From a virus: a stretch of 31,527 nt of DNA. The position numbers and the translations under genes are program-made. The stretch lies in IMG/VR virus record IMGVR_UViG_3300032236_000398, positions 1 through 31,527 of that record; one strand, given 5' to 3'. Shown piece after piece: positions 7,938-15,672 of this stretch (position 1 is its first letter; the number at the start of each line of letters is the position of its first letter). The notes under the pieces are model-generated. The model had not been told where the DNA came from, ran no database searches, and saw only the letters and a list, made by a program, of their open reading frames with translations.

Positions 7938-9248
7938 TCAATCTTTCTTTGGACCTGGCAGATTTTGCAGCGTTTTCACAGTTTTGGCGCGTTGTTTTTT
8001 AACAAACGAATCCAAGATCCTGTGTCCGTTTTCCATATCTCCACCACCAATATGGGTAACGTCATCTGGGTGAATTACATATTCGCCCCCGGCAACAACA
8101 ACCGGGACAGCGCCGGTATGCCCACCATTTTTGAGGTGATCGCCGCCAGCCCCGTAAGGCAACGCGCCCTGGCCGTAAGGCATACCTGCCGGTTTGCTGA
8201 AGATTTTTTTTGCAGATCTAAACCCAGCCATCGTGTTGCCTTCGCCCATCGACGAAATAATGTCGGCAGGGATGACATAAGAGCCGGACGCAACGTGCAT
8301 TGGCAGATGATCCGTACGACCGGCAACCGGGCTGTGAATTGGTCCGTGAAACAGTTTTGGCATGTTTGGAGGTTTTGGGCCAAGTTTTGACATCCCTCCG
8401 CGTGCATAACCAGCGCCAGGAATTTCCATGTTCTCGCTTGGGTTCATGGGGTCTACGGGCTTTTTTTCATTAAAAATGTTCTTGTCGACCTGCGTGTCCA
8501 TTGGCCGGTCGCTTGGTCTCATGTCGACGTTTTTAGTTTGTGGAATGACAGGAGCAGGAGGAAGGTTAGATTGCGGGCGTGCTGCTGCCGGAGCCGATTG
8601 CGCCTGCGGCTTGCTGGCAAAAGCGCCTTTCAAATCAGAAAACAGTGATTTGGTCGGGGCCGGTGTGCCGAAAATATAACCGCCGCCCTGCTGCTGGCCT
8701 GCTTGCATACCCTTCGGCAACACGCCGCCCATTGGCGTCAAAGGACTGCCGTCGCCACGATCCATGTAATAAACCTGGTCGTGCTGGTGTTCCTGCGGCG
8801 CTTTCGCCATTGCCGCCGGTGAAATGCCCAAACTTTTTGGGCGCTGTGGATGCAACGGGGCAGACGCTGGAGCAGAAGAAGTCGGATAGTTCGCCTCAAA
8901 AGGATCTTCCGAACGGGGGACAGGCCCAACCATTGGCGAACGGCTTTGTTCTTGAGCGTCCAAATTGCGGCCCTGCTCAATCGCTGCGTTCATTTTCATT
9001 TTGGCGGCAATGTCTGCGGATTTTTTCCGCGTTTCTTCCAAATTATCCGTTTCGGGATTGTAGTTTGGGTACGACCAGGGTGGAGGCATCTTTGTTGCGT
9101 TCCACAAAGGGCCACCCGCATCGCGTTTTGCACGCCGCGCCACGTTTAGGGCTGCGGCAACAGCCTGGTCATGCGGGTGGCCCGAATGAACCATTTCGCT
9201 GATGTTGCTAGAAATTGTTTTTTGGGACTTACCTTTTTTAAGGGGCAT
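7938..9248 (-). CDS. Conserved phage protein with basic N-terminal motif and VVVAGGEYVI C-terminal domain
   Basis: This 436-residue protein starts after an AGGTG site. Residues 1-45 (MPLKKGKSQKTISSNI, then HDQAVAAALNVARR) match a short basic motif common at the start of phage and plasmid small proteins. The middle (50-290) is Pro/Gln/Ala-rich and probably disordered. The C-terminal third has two related GG-containing units: HVASGSYVIPADIISSMGEG and VVVAGGEYVIHPDDVTHIG, each followed by a Gly-Asn or Gly-Asp turn, plus GYARGG. The paired units look like an internal duplication of a small beta-alpha element. The gene ends just upstream of the acetyltransferase. Similar proteins are recalled from many podovirus-like contigs next to ejection genes, but I know of no assigned function. 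Confidence 0.8.
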   Translation of the reverse strand: MPLKKGKSQKTISSNISEMVHSGHPHDQAVAAALNVARRAKRDAGGPLWNATKMPPPWSYPNYNPETDNLEETRKKSADIAAKMKMNAAIEQGRNLDAQEQSRSPMVGPVPRSEDPFEANYPTSSAPASAPLHPQRPKSLGISPAAMAKAPQEHQHDQVYYMDRGDGSPLTPMGGVLPKGMQAGQQQGGGYIFGTPAPTKSLFSDLKGAFASKPQAQSAPAAARPQSNLPPAPVIPQTKNVDMRPSDRPMDTQVDKNIFNEKKPVDPMNPSENMEIPGAGYARGGMSKLGPKPPNMPKLFHGPIHSPVAGRTDHLPMHVASGSYVIPADIISSMGEGNTMAGFRSAKKIFSKPAGMPYGQGALPYGAGGDHLKNGGHTGAVPVVVAGGEYVIHPDDVTHIGGGDMENGHRILDSFVKKQRAKTVKTLQNLPGPKKD

Positions 9249-9255
9249 GTTTCAC

Positions 9256-10062
9256 CTATGAGGCCGTGTTAGAGATGAGAATACCCTCGACGCCGATACT
9301 GACAGAAGACGTGCCAGACGCAGGATTGCCAGAAATTTGCCATTGAATATCAGTTTTTTGCGTGTAAGCACGAGGAGCAACACGCATTGTTTGGTAAGAA
9401 ATTGCAAACGGTGCTTGCAATAAAATTTGTACCAATCCTGTAGATGATTGTGTATACACGCGATAGTTTGAATAATTAAGCGCTGTATTTCCAGTTAAAC
9501 TAGAATATGCGTTTGAACGTGTAAGATAAAAAGTATATCCATTTGGAACGGTATAAATTGTCATTTGACTTTTTCCGTACCCAACATCAATTTCAGCGTA
9601 TTTAATTGTTTTACCAGCGTTGCCAATATTAAGTATGCCAACAGCATTTACGCTGCCGGTAATTTGTATGCCGTTAATTCTCAAATAACTATTAACGGTT
9701 GTAACGCCCGTTGTTCCATTTGTTAAAACAAGCGTTTCAGAAATTTGATTATAACTTGCATCTAACCCGTTGATCAATACAGACACATTTGTGTCTGAAC
9801 CTGATGAACTCCACAACAACATTGTAGTTGCTGAAACAGGATATGTATACGCAGTTGTATTTTCCCAAACTGGATAATAAGTCGCGCCGCTTGAATTAGG
9901 CAACGCTAATTGATACCCGTAAATGTTTACGACAGATGCGCCTGTTACAAAACCGCGAGCGACTTGCATGTATGGCGGAAGTGCCAAAATGCTTTCATTG
10001 TTAGTAATGACATTGCTTGGATTTGTACTTGCACCATAAGGTGGATAAACGGTAATGGCCAT
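9256..10062 (-). CDS. Putative virion structural protein (beta-rich), AT-rich gene
   Basis: The protein has 268 residues, and its ATG overlaps the stop of the upstream gene as TAATG. It is rich in Ser, Thr, Asn, Tyr and Val with alternating hydrophobic residues, as in beta-sandwich virion proteins, and it has no cysteines or membrane segments. The DNA is clearly richer in A+T than its neighbours: 9421-9480 has only 18 G or C in 60 bases, and codons such as aat, att and tta prevail. That points to a different origin or more recent acquisition. It follows a smaller beta-rich protein gene and the nozzle-like gene, so a tail or tail-tip accessory role is likely. No specific family is recognised. 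Confidence 0.8.
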   Translation of the reverse strand: MAITVYPPYGASTNPSNVITNNESILALPPYMQVARGFVTGASVVNIYGYQLALPNSSGATYYPVWENTTAYTYPVSATTMLLWSSSGSDTNVSVLINGLDASYNQISETLVLTNGTTGVTTVNSYLRINGIQITGSVNAVGILNIGNAGKTIKYAEIDVGYGKSQMTIYTVPNGYTFYLTRSNAYSSLTGNTALNYSNYRVYTQSSTGLVQILLQAPFAISYQTMRVAPRAYTQKTDIQWQISGNPASGTSSVSIGVEGILISNTAS

Positions 10063-10472
10063 TATTGGGCGCTCCCCGATACCTTAATCGTGATTGTGGT
10101 AGCCGACGCCAGCGCCTGGACCGTGTAACCTGCGCCAAGCGACTGCTGGCCAGTCCATTGGACAGTCGTATAGCCATTGATCGGCGCTGCATAAAAAAGG
10201 GCATTTGACTGCGCCGCAGTACCCCCCGACGGCACGAGATAGATGTTAAACGTGCCTGCTGTCGCAACCGTATTGCAAATCTCAATATCAGTCAGAAGAA
10301 ATTGCGTATTGGCTGGCACGGTGTACAGGGTCGAAACCGAAGTTGTTGCGGCTGTCGGTGTGACCGGTGTGCCACGGAATATGTTGTACATATTGCCGAG
10401 GTACTGCTGCAAGGCGTTGATTGCGACAACGCCGTTCTTTTGGGTCGTTAAAATATCACCTAAACTAGCCAT
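10062..10472 (-). CDS. Small beta-rich putative virion protein
   Basis: A 136-residue protein whose start overlaps the nozzle-like gene's stop as TGATG and whose own stop overlaps the next start as TAATG, so the three are translationally coupled. The N-terminus (ASLGDILTTQKNGVVAINAL) is a short helix. The rest is a compact beta domain: STLYTVPANTQFLLTDIEI, then GTFNIYLVPSGG and ending in TITIKVSG. Its core element, VPANTQFLLTDIEICNT, resembles the VPNGYTFYLTRSNAY element of the next protein, which suggests the two are related modules. This type of small beta protein is common near phage tail genes. No function is assigned. Confidence 0.8.
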   Translation of the reverse strand: MASLGDILTTQKNGVVAINALQQYLGNMYNIFRGTPVTPTAATTSVSTLYTVPANTQFLLTDIEICNTVATAGTFNIYLVPSGGTAAQSNALFYAAPINGYTTVQWTGQQSLGAGYTVQALASATTITIKVSGSAQ

Positions 10473-12973
10473 CAGAACCGCCCATCAGGTTGGAACCTAT
10501 ACCGGATGTTCCCAAGCCGGAAAAACGTATTTGCTTCCGTGCTGGAGATCAAAATCGACACAAGACGCCCCCGCAGGCGTGGCGTGATATATTCCACGTT
10601 TTGCGTCATATTGTAAGGGCCATACTGGATTGGCGTATCACCAGGGTAATTTGTAGAGAACAGCGTGATCTGAACGGTCGCGTTGTTCGTACCGCCGTAC
10701 ACGCCCCACTTCATATCTGGCCAAATTTGATCCATAAAGATCAGGTTTTCGGCGTCCGTAATTTCAAAATAACCAGTTTGGAAACTGGATGTCATGGGCT
10801 GGGTATCGGCATTATAACCCTGCTCATGCTGGTAAATGTATTGCAGGTTTGGATCTGCGCCGATTGGAGACCCCAAGACAGACTGGTCGATCCAGGCGGT
10901 ACGGGACAAAGTGCCGTAATCCCACTGCTGAAGCTGGGTGTTATATTTGACGTAGCTGTCATTTTCCGTGCTGTTTGCAGACGGATAATACCAGGTCACT
11001 TCGTTGAATTGCGTGTTGGTCGCGCACCGGATCTTGTAGGCATAAGCCTTGTTATAGTTCTGGAAAACGACATCCCACACCGGGCATTGAATTGGCGCAG
11101 CGCCATTCTGGCCCAAAACAAAGAATTGGGTCAAAGACATCCAATAAGTCTGGTTGTGGAAGTTAGCCACCGCGCCGCGAGCAATCAGTCCGCAGTTGGT
11201 GTCGATTTTGTTGAACGCATAAACGTAGGGAGGACCAATGTATTGCATGGCCCAAACGTCAAGATCCGTCCAAATCAAACCCTGTTGATTCGCCTGGATG
11301 CCGCCGACGATCTTTGAGCCGGTCGGAATACGATATGAACCTGCCTGATTAACGACCGTGGCCGTCCAGGTTGTAAAGTCGTTCACGTCGGACCAGCGAA
11401 CCAAAAGAGGGTCGATGATGCTGGTAAAGGTCGACCCCCAGGCCACAACCTGGCGCTGAGGCATGGCAATGAACATGCCGTAATTAGCAATCGGCGCACT
11501 GGCGATGATCTGCGCGTTCTGCACAGTTCCGTCCGGTTGCCAATAATAGATCGGCCCGGCAGATGGATTGGCAAGAAGGATCTGCCCCCAGTTATCCAAT
11601 GACCAGTCGGTCGTCGTGATTGGCGTGCCTAAAGTTGTAGTTGTGCCACTGCCCGTACCAAAGCCACCGACGCCGTAACCCACGCCACCCGTGCCGTAGC
11701 CACTTCCTGCGGCCTGTGCAGGCACGCCATAGTAATAAACATACTGGACGTTGCCGTTGTTCTGATAGGCCGATGTCGAGGCTGCAAACGTGGCCGTATG
11801 GACGCCAGACTGCGACCCAGATGTGTTAATCGCGGTCCCGTATGGCGTGGCAGAAATGTTAAATGTCGTGCTGGACAGTTGCAGGACATAATAGGTCGTT
11901 GAAGCGGTAATCCCGGTCGGCAGTGCGCCGGTCGTGGTAAATGACACCGCAGAACCTGAAACAGGCACAGTCTGCGCCGTTATGACGGCAGGGGATGCAA
12001 TGGTTATCGTGGCCAATTGCGAAGATGCCGACGCAATGTTGGTCGACGAAATTGTAAAGTTATTGGCATCAACGATACTCGTGATCGTATAAGCCCCAAA
12101 AAGGGTCAGATTGCCGATCATTGTGCTGGTGGTGACGGTAAATGTCGATCCGACAGAATAACCGTGGTACGGCAACAGGACGTTGACCGTCGGAGAACCG
12201 TTAACCGTTGTGTAATACGGCACTTGCCCCAGGAACGTGGCCGTCAATGTGCCAGATCCGCCGCTCAGGCTGATTGCAGACCCGCCTGGCGTCAAGGATA
12301 TGCTGAACGTGCCGGAGGTCAGTTTCGTAACAAAATAATCAACGCCAAGCGTCAGACCTGAGGGCAAGCTGCCACTGCTGGTAAAGGTGACGGATGTTCC
12401 CGTGTTAGGTACAAATGAACCTGAAATCGTTGTCGTAACAAACGTAACAGTTTCGCTATTTGTATATGTTGCGGGCGAAGCCGACGTGACGTCGTATGTG
12501 TTGCCGTTAATGACGGGGTTTGTGTTGTACGCGCCATAAAGAACAATGCCGCCAATGCTTACCGGCGTGTTGATATAGACGTACGAATAGACATTCGTGG
12601 TATTTCCTGCGTCAGTGATGACGATGGTCGAGCTTCCGGTTGTGGTGACGATGTTTTCCGCCACATTGTCGGTTTTGGTCGATGGTGTCAGGGTTTTGTT
12701 CACGCCGTTGCTGATCGCCGACAAACTGCCTTCAGCGCCAACACCTAGATAAAGGTTCTGGTTCAGATCTTCCCAGGCTTTCAGGTTCCGAACAGGAGTT
12801 GCAATCGTGTTCGGGTAATATTTCACCCAGCCACCAAGTTTTTGCGGCAGGCCCATACCGGCACGATCCGGCAAAAACCGGATAAGTTGCGAATAGGTCA
12901 AAGCCGCCTCATTCAAGGCAGGTGTCTTTACCTGGTCAACGCCGGGGATCAGTTTGAGCGAAGCGTGCGGCAT
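10472..12973 (-). CDS. Nozzle / packaged-DNA-stabilisation-like tail protein with Ig-like inserts
   Basis: This 833-residue protein begins with SLKLIPGVD, TPALNEAALTYSQLIRFLPD and GMGLPQKLGGW. I associate that opening with podovirus tail proteins that close the head below the adaptor, as P22 gp10 and T7 gp12 do. The C-terminal half (about 450-833) has repeated WSLDNWGQILLA, QRQVVAWGS and VRWSDVNDFTTW elements, as in a beta-propeller. Between these lies an unusual block (about 150-400) with two copies of an Ig-like unit: GSLPSGLTLGVDYFVTKL at about 202-219 and GALPTGITASTTYYVLQL at about 349-366. A Gly/Tyr-rich linker (about 420-445) follows. The adaptor gene lies three bases upstream, fitting an adaptor-nozzle pair. 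The family is inferred from pattern memory; the inserts are seen directly. Confidence 0.8.
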   Translation of the reverse strand: MPHASLKLIPGVDQVKTPALNEAALTYSQLIRFLPDRAGMGLPQKLGGWVKYYPNTIATPVRNLKAWEDLNQNLYLGVGAEGSLSAISNGVNKTLTPSTKTDNVAENIVTTTGSSTIVITDAGNTTNVYSYVYINTPVSIGGIVLYGAYNTNPVINGNTYDVTSASPATYTNSETVTFVTTTISGSFVPNTGTSVTFTSSGSLPSGLTLGVDYFVTKLTSGTFSISLTPGGSAISLSGGSGTLTATFLGQVPYYTTVNGSPTVNVLLPYHGYSVGSTFTVTTSTMIGNLTLFGAYTITSIVDANNFTISSTNIASASSQLATITIASPAVITAQTVPVSGSAVSFTTTGALPTGITASTTYYVLQLSSTTFNISATPYGTAINTSGSQSGVHTATFAASTSAYQNNGNVQYVYYYGVPAQAAGSGYGTGGVGYGVGGFGTGSGTTTTLGTPITTTDWSLDNWGQILLANPSAGPIYYWQPDGTVQNAQIIASAPIANYGMFIAMPQRQVVAWGSTFTSIIDPLLVRWSDVNDFTTWTATVVNQAGSYRIPTGSKIVGGIQANQQGLIWTDLDVWAMQYIGPPYVYAFNKIDTNCGLIARGAVANFHNQTYWMSLTQFFVLGQNGAAPIQCPVWDVVFQNYNKAYAYKIRCATNTQFNEVTWYYPSANSTENDSYVKYNTQLQQWDYGTLSRTAWIDQSVLGSPIGADPNLQYIYQHEQGYNADTQPMTSSFQTGYFEITDAENLIFMDQIWPDMKWGVYGGTNNATVQITLFSTNYPGDTPIQYGPYNMTQNVEYITPRLRGRLVSILISSTEANTFFRLGNIRYRFQPDGRF

Positions 12974-12976
12974 ACA

Positions 12977-13693
12977 TTACCCCCTGGTCGGAGTTGCAGC
13001 AGCAGGCGGAGAGTAAGAAGCCCAGCCAGCAGACTGAAATTTCTTGCGAGCCTCTTCGATAAATGCGCTCTTCAATAAATTTGTATATTGGTTTTCATAA
13101 CTTTGCGCCATCTGCGGGTCATCCGATTGACGGCCAAAGTTGCGCTGGTACGCCGACACATAAATCATGCTTGCCATGATCAAAACGTCAGGCAGATAGG
13201 TGCTGATAAAAGTCGTGGTATTGGTCGCAGACAGGCTTGCCGGGCGTGCCGTACCGGTTACTTTCACCGTATAGTTTGCGTCAGGATAGGGACCAAACTG
13301 CAAATACTGGCTTGTGAGGCCCGTTGTCGCAGCGTCGCCTCCATAGACAGCAAAATACTGCGGAAGTCCTGTGGAGGCGCTATTGTTGTACACATTCTGC
13401 AAAAATTCTTTTGTCGTCGGCAAAAGAGCATTGTTAAACGTCGTTTGGGTCACGCCAACCGTTTGGATCGTGATAAAATCGCCGGTTGGGATCGTCAGTT
13501 GGTTGTTGCCAGCCGTCAACGTGTAGGTGTTGGAGATTTGCGTCGACAAAAAGTCGATGTCACGGCAGATCCGGTTTTCGGCATAAGTGATCATCTGCGG
13601 CAAAATGGCGACGAAATTTGTGTCGGTCGGTGACACGACCGCCATTGTGGCGATTTGGGTGACGTAGGTGGAATAGGTTAAACCCGTCGTCAT
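12977..13693 (-). CDS. Head-tail adaptor (SU10/T7 gp11-like)
   Basis: The 238-residue product shows the helix-rich start TYVTQIATMAVV, then FVAILPQMITYAENRICRDIDFL, a beta insertion that binds neighbouring subunits, and a C-terminal helix pair with MIYVSAYQRNFGRQSDDPQMA. This order matches the podovirus adaptor family, which forms a 12-fold ring between portal and nozzle. The gene precedes the nozzle-like gene by three bases, the expected pairing. A weak ribosome site is seen (GTGACACAAAATG). A second adaptor-like gene is at 22824-23744, so the division of labour between them is open. Confidence 0.8.
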   Translation of the reverse strand: MTTGLTYSTYVTQIATMAVVSPTDTNFVAILPQMITYAENRICRDIDFLSTQISNTYTLTAGNNQLTIPTGDFITIQTVGVTQTTFNNALLPTTKEFLQNVYNNSASTGLPQYFAVYGGDAATTGLTSQYLQFGPYPDANYTVKVTGTARPASLSATNTTTFISTYLPDVLIMASMIYVSAYQRNFGRQSDDPQMAQSYENQYTNLLKSAFIEEARKKFQSAGWASYSPPAAATPTRG

Positions 13694-13726
13694 TTTGTGT
13701 CACTCATGTTCAGGTTTGTCACCATA

Positions 13727-14320
13727 TCACGCAAACTTGGCGTACGCATCTGCCAATTTTGTGTCATATGCGTTCACAGCATACTGGGGGCCATTGTAGC
13801 CTTTAGCAAACCCGGCCCAATCTTTGCGCTGGATCTCGTCCAGCAGCCCAGCGGCCTTGATAAAATTCGCCATGTGCTGAAGCTGGTTTACTTCAGACTC
13901 CATAGCTTGTTCCACCATTTCTTGAGCGGATGAGCATCCAGCCAGTTTGTAATTATTGCCCATGATTTGGCCCAAACCCCACGACACAGATCGCAAAGCA
14001 GCATCCAGATCAAGATCAGCAGCGGCTGTAATTTCTGCGTAAACAGCGTCCGAGCCTTTTGGGTAAGGCTTTTCGCCCCACTTAGGGTAAGCGAGACCAG
14101 CGTCAACAGCGCGTTCGAGAACATCAGGTTTATCCTTCAGAAATTTATAGAAATAGTGGCGTTCAAACAAGGCTTTTGGGCGTTTTGCCTTGTCAAACCC
14201 AAACCCGCCAGTTTCAACAGATAGCACAGCCCGAAGAGCCGCAGACTCGACGCCAAGAGCAGCAGCCGTTTTGTCGATGTCGCCAACCTGCATAGGGGTG
14301 GCAGTGCCTACAAAGTTCAT
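13727..14320 (-). CDS. Endolysin, N-acetylmuramidase family
   Basis: The start is set at 14320 (MNFVGTATP, 197 residues), where ATGA overlaps the holin stop and GGGGAAAAGAA precedes the ATG; a longer frame has no such support. Motifs of the N-acetylmuramidase domain (Pfam N-acetylmuramidase, formerly DUF3380) are all present: LSVETGGFGF with Glu36 as the likely catalytic acid, ALFERHYFY at about 50-58, SWGLGQIMGNNY at about 113-124 and FAKGYNGPQY at about 171-180. The enzyme would cut the glycan backbone of the host cell wall at the end of infection. There is no signal peptide, so release depends on the holin encoded just upstream. The product is a single catalytic domain without an added binding module. 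Confidence 0.93.
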   Translation of the reverse strand: MNFVGTATPMQVGDIDKTAAALGVESAALRAVLSVETGGFGFDKAKRPKALFERHYFYKFLKDKPDVLERAVDAGLAYPKWGEKPYPKGSDAVYAEITAAADLDLDAALRSVSWGLGQIMGNNYKLAGCSSAQEMVEQAMESEVNQLQHMANFIKAAGLLDEIQRKDWAGFAKGYNGPQYAVNAYDTKLADAYAKFA

Positions 14321-14814
14321 TTCTTTTCCCCAACCAATGGATTGCTGCTGCCAAACCAAAATGACAGCACAAGCATCAATGCGCCGTCCAAAGTCCCTAA
14401 TACACGGGCAATCAGTTCCCGCATACTGGCCTCGATCACATGCGTGAACAGGAAATACTGAATGACCGCCCAGCAAACAACGATCACATAGGACATGACG
14501 GATGGCGTGAAAGAATGCGTGCCGATAGCCATGTCACGGGCAGAAGCCCGGTCACTGGCCGCGATCTTTACCAGGTCAATGTCCAGCGACTTCATCTGTA
14601 CTTTGAAGTCGGCGTCCACTTTGCGGATCGCTGCTATTTGATCAGGGGTTGCAGTTGCCAACGCATTTCTAATGTCGTCTTCAGACCCGTCACCATGACC
14701 CAGTAAAGCCGTAGACAACGCTTTGACGGCCATTCCGGCCACTGGCCCGCCAATGGCGGTTGCGATTGTTGGTGCAACATTTTCGATCAACTTTCCAAAG
14801 ATACCGAGATCCAT
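14317..14814 (-). CDS. Holin, GTA-type 3TM family
   Basis: The start at 14814 (MDLGIFGKLIEN) overlaps the upstream stop as TAATG and gives 165 residues; the longer frame is an artefact. An amphipathic N-terminus with a Gly/Ala-rich hydrophobic stretch (APTIATAIGGPVAGMAVKAL, about 14-33) is followed by a helical, charged segment, DPDQIAAI-like, with the conserved-looking ASDRASARDM. The C-terminal half has two clear membrane segments: about 106-126 (SVMSYVIVVCWAVIQYFLF) and about 138-155 (LDGALMLVLSFWFG). This layout fits the holin family 'Holin of 3TMs, for gene-transfer release', first described in alphaproteobacterial gene transfer agents. It is coupled to the endolysin, confirming a lysis cassette. 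It would form the inner-membrane lesion that releases the muramidase. Confidence 0.85.
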   Translation of the reverse strand: MDLGIFGKLIENVAPTIATAIGGPVAGMAVKALSTALLGHGDGSEDDIRNALATATPDQIAAIRKVDADFKVQMKSLDIDLVKIAASDRASARDMAIGTHSFTPSVMSYVIVVCWAVIQYFLFTHVIEASMRELIARVLGTLDGALMLVLSFWFGSSNPLVGEKK

Positions 14815-15287
14815 TAGTGCGACCCTTCTAACATAACCGCCCCGATGATGAACATAACGGCCAAAATGCCCAAAACGATGACAGTCACAGCGCCAACTTC
14901 CTGGATTTGTTCCATCCTGGCAGCAGCAGCCCGCTCTTCTTCCCACTTTTGGCGTTCAATTTCTTTACGAATGTTGATCACTTCGCGCTGAACCTGGTCC
15001 CAGGCAGCTAACCCATAAGTTCCAACGAACAAGTTCCGGGCTTTCAACGCCAGGTCGTGTGCTTCTGCTTTCGCGGCATATCGCTCAATGGCAATTTGCT
15101 CTGCGCTTTTGTCGTTAAAAAAAGTTTTTTTAGGCTCTTCTGCTGCGGCTTGGGTTAGTTTCGCAAGACTGCCCCACAATTCAGACAAATCAGCAGCCAT
15201 GCTTTGGATTTCTTTACCCGCAGCAATGCCAGCCTGTATGCCCGCATAAGCGGCTTGCGCCGCTGCCAATATTGTTAATGGGTCCAC
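14814..15287 (-). CDS. Lysis-cassette protein with C-terminal membrane anchor
   Basis: The protein has 157 residues and couples to the holin by TAATG. The N-terminal 30 residues are Ala-rich and moderately hydrophobic (LTILAAAQAAYAGIQAGIAA). A helical, charged middle (60-130) is likely coiled-coil, and one strong membrane span follows at about 132-152 (GAVTVIVLGILAVMFIIGAV) with a very short tail. Tail-anchored helical proteins next to holins can be spanin-like, antiholin-like or minor virion proteins. There is no lipobox, so it is not an outer-membrane spanin. I do not recognise the family; its position supports a role in lysis or its timing. Confidence 0.8.
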   Translation of the reverse strand: MDPLTILAAAQAAYAGIQAGIAAGKEIQSMAADLSELWGSLAKLTQAAAEEPKKTFFNDKSAEQIAIERYAAKAEAHDLALKARNLFVGTYGLAAWDQVQREVINIRKEIERQKWEEERAAAARMEQIQEVGAVTVIVLGILAVMFIIGAVMLEGSH

Positions 15288-15292
15288 GGCGC

Positions 15293-15475
15293 TTAATCCT
15301 TGTTTTTAAGGCCACGAACAAGAACCCAAAGGCGGTAGGCAATCAAAATTGACCCGCCAACCGCCATAAAAAGATGAAGCCATTCATTCAAACCGACCGC
15401 CCACAGGGGCATTGTTATAACTCCGCCAGCAATGGCGGAATCAACGACGAGATCCGTGTGGTGATCGGTTTGCAT
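15293..15475 (-). CDS. Small two-span membrane protein, possible second holin or antiholin
   Basis: This 60-residue protein sits six bases upstream of the tail-anchored gene. It has two hydrophobic segments (about 14-30 and 33-53: AIAGGVITMPLWAVG, then LFMAVGGSILIAYRLWVLV) and a basic C-terminus (RGLKNKD), the layout of small class II holins. It lies in the same cassette as the GTA-type holin and the muramidase. It could be the true pore former, an antiholin or a pinholin. The evidence is topology and context only. Confidence 0.75.
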   Translation of the reverse strand: MQTDHHTDLVVDSAIAGGVITMPLWAVGLNEWLHLFMAVGGSILIAYRLWVLVRGLKNKD

Positions 15476-15476
15476 G

Positions 15477-15671
15477 TTACACCGCGTTTTCTACTGCTGT
15501 TTCAACCTTGTCAGCGATGGTTTCCGCAGCAATTTTTGCATTGGCAATTTCACCGTCAACGTGATTCTGGATCTTCAAGATTAGTTCATGCACTTCGGCA
15601 AACGGACGAGCCGAAAGCGCGTTGACGATGAGCTGAAGTTCTTCAAGAGAATGTGGTACTGCAAAGTTCAT
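15477..15671 (-). CDS. Small helical phage protein of unknown function
   Basis: A 64-residue acidic protein, predicted almost wholly helical (SLEELQLIVNALSARPFAEV at 8-27, then repeated Ala/Glu/Lys heptad-like residues to the C-terminus). It has no cysteine and no membrane span. It starts one base after the stop of the S74 fibre gene and ends one base before the small membrane protein, so it shares their transcript. It could be a small fibre-associated or lysis-regulating protein. No family recognised. Confidence 0.75.
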   Translation of the reverse strand: MNFAVPHSLEELQLIVNALSARPFAEVHELILKIQNHVDGEIANAKIAAETIADKVETAVENAV

Positions 15672-15672
15672 T

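Noticed and set aside
14321-14476. N-terminal extension of the endolysin frame
   Set aside because: The extension reads through the holin gene, has Cys/Arg-rich nonsense composition, and the start at 14320 has both a ribosome site and an ATGA overlap.
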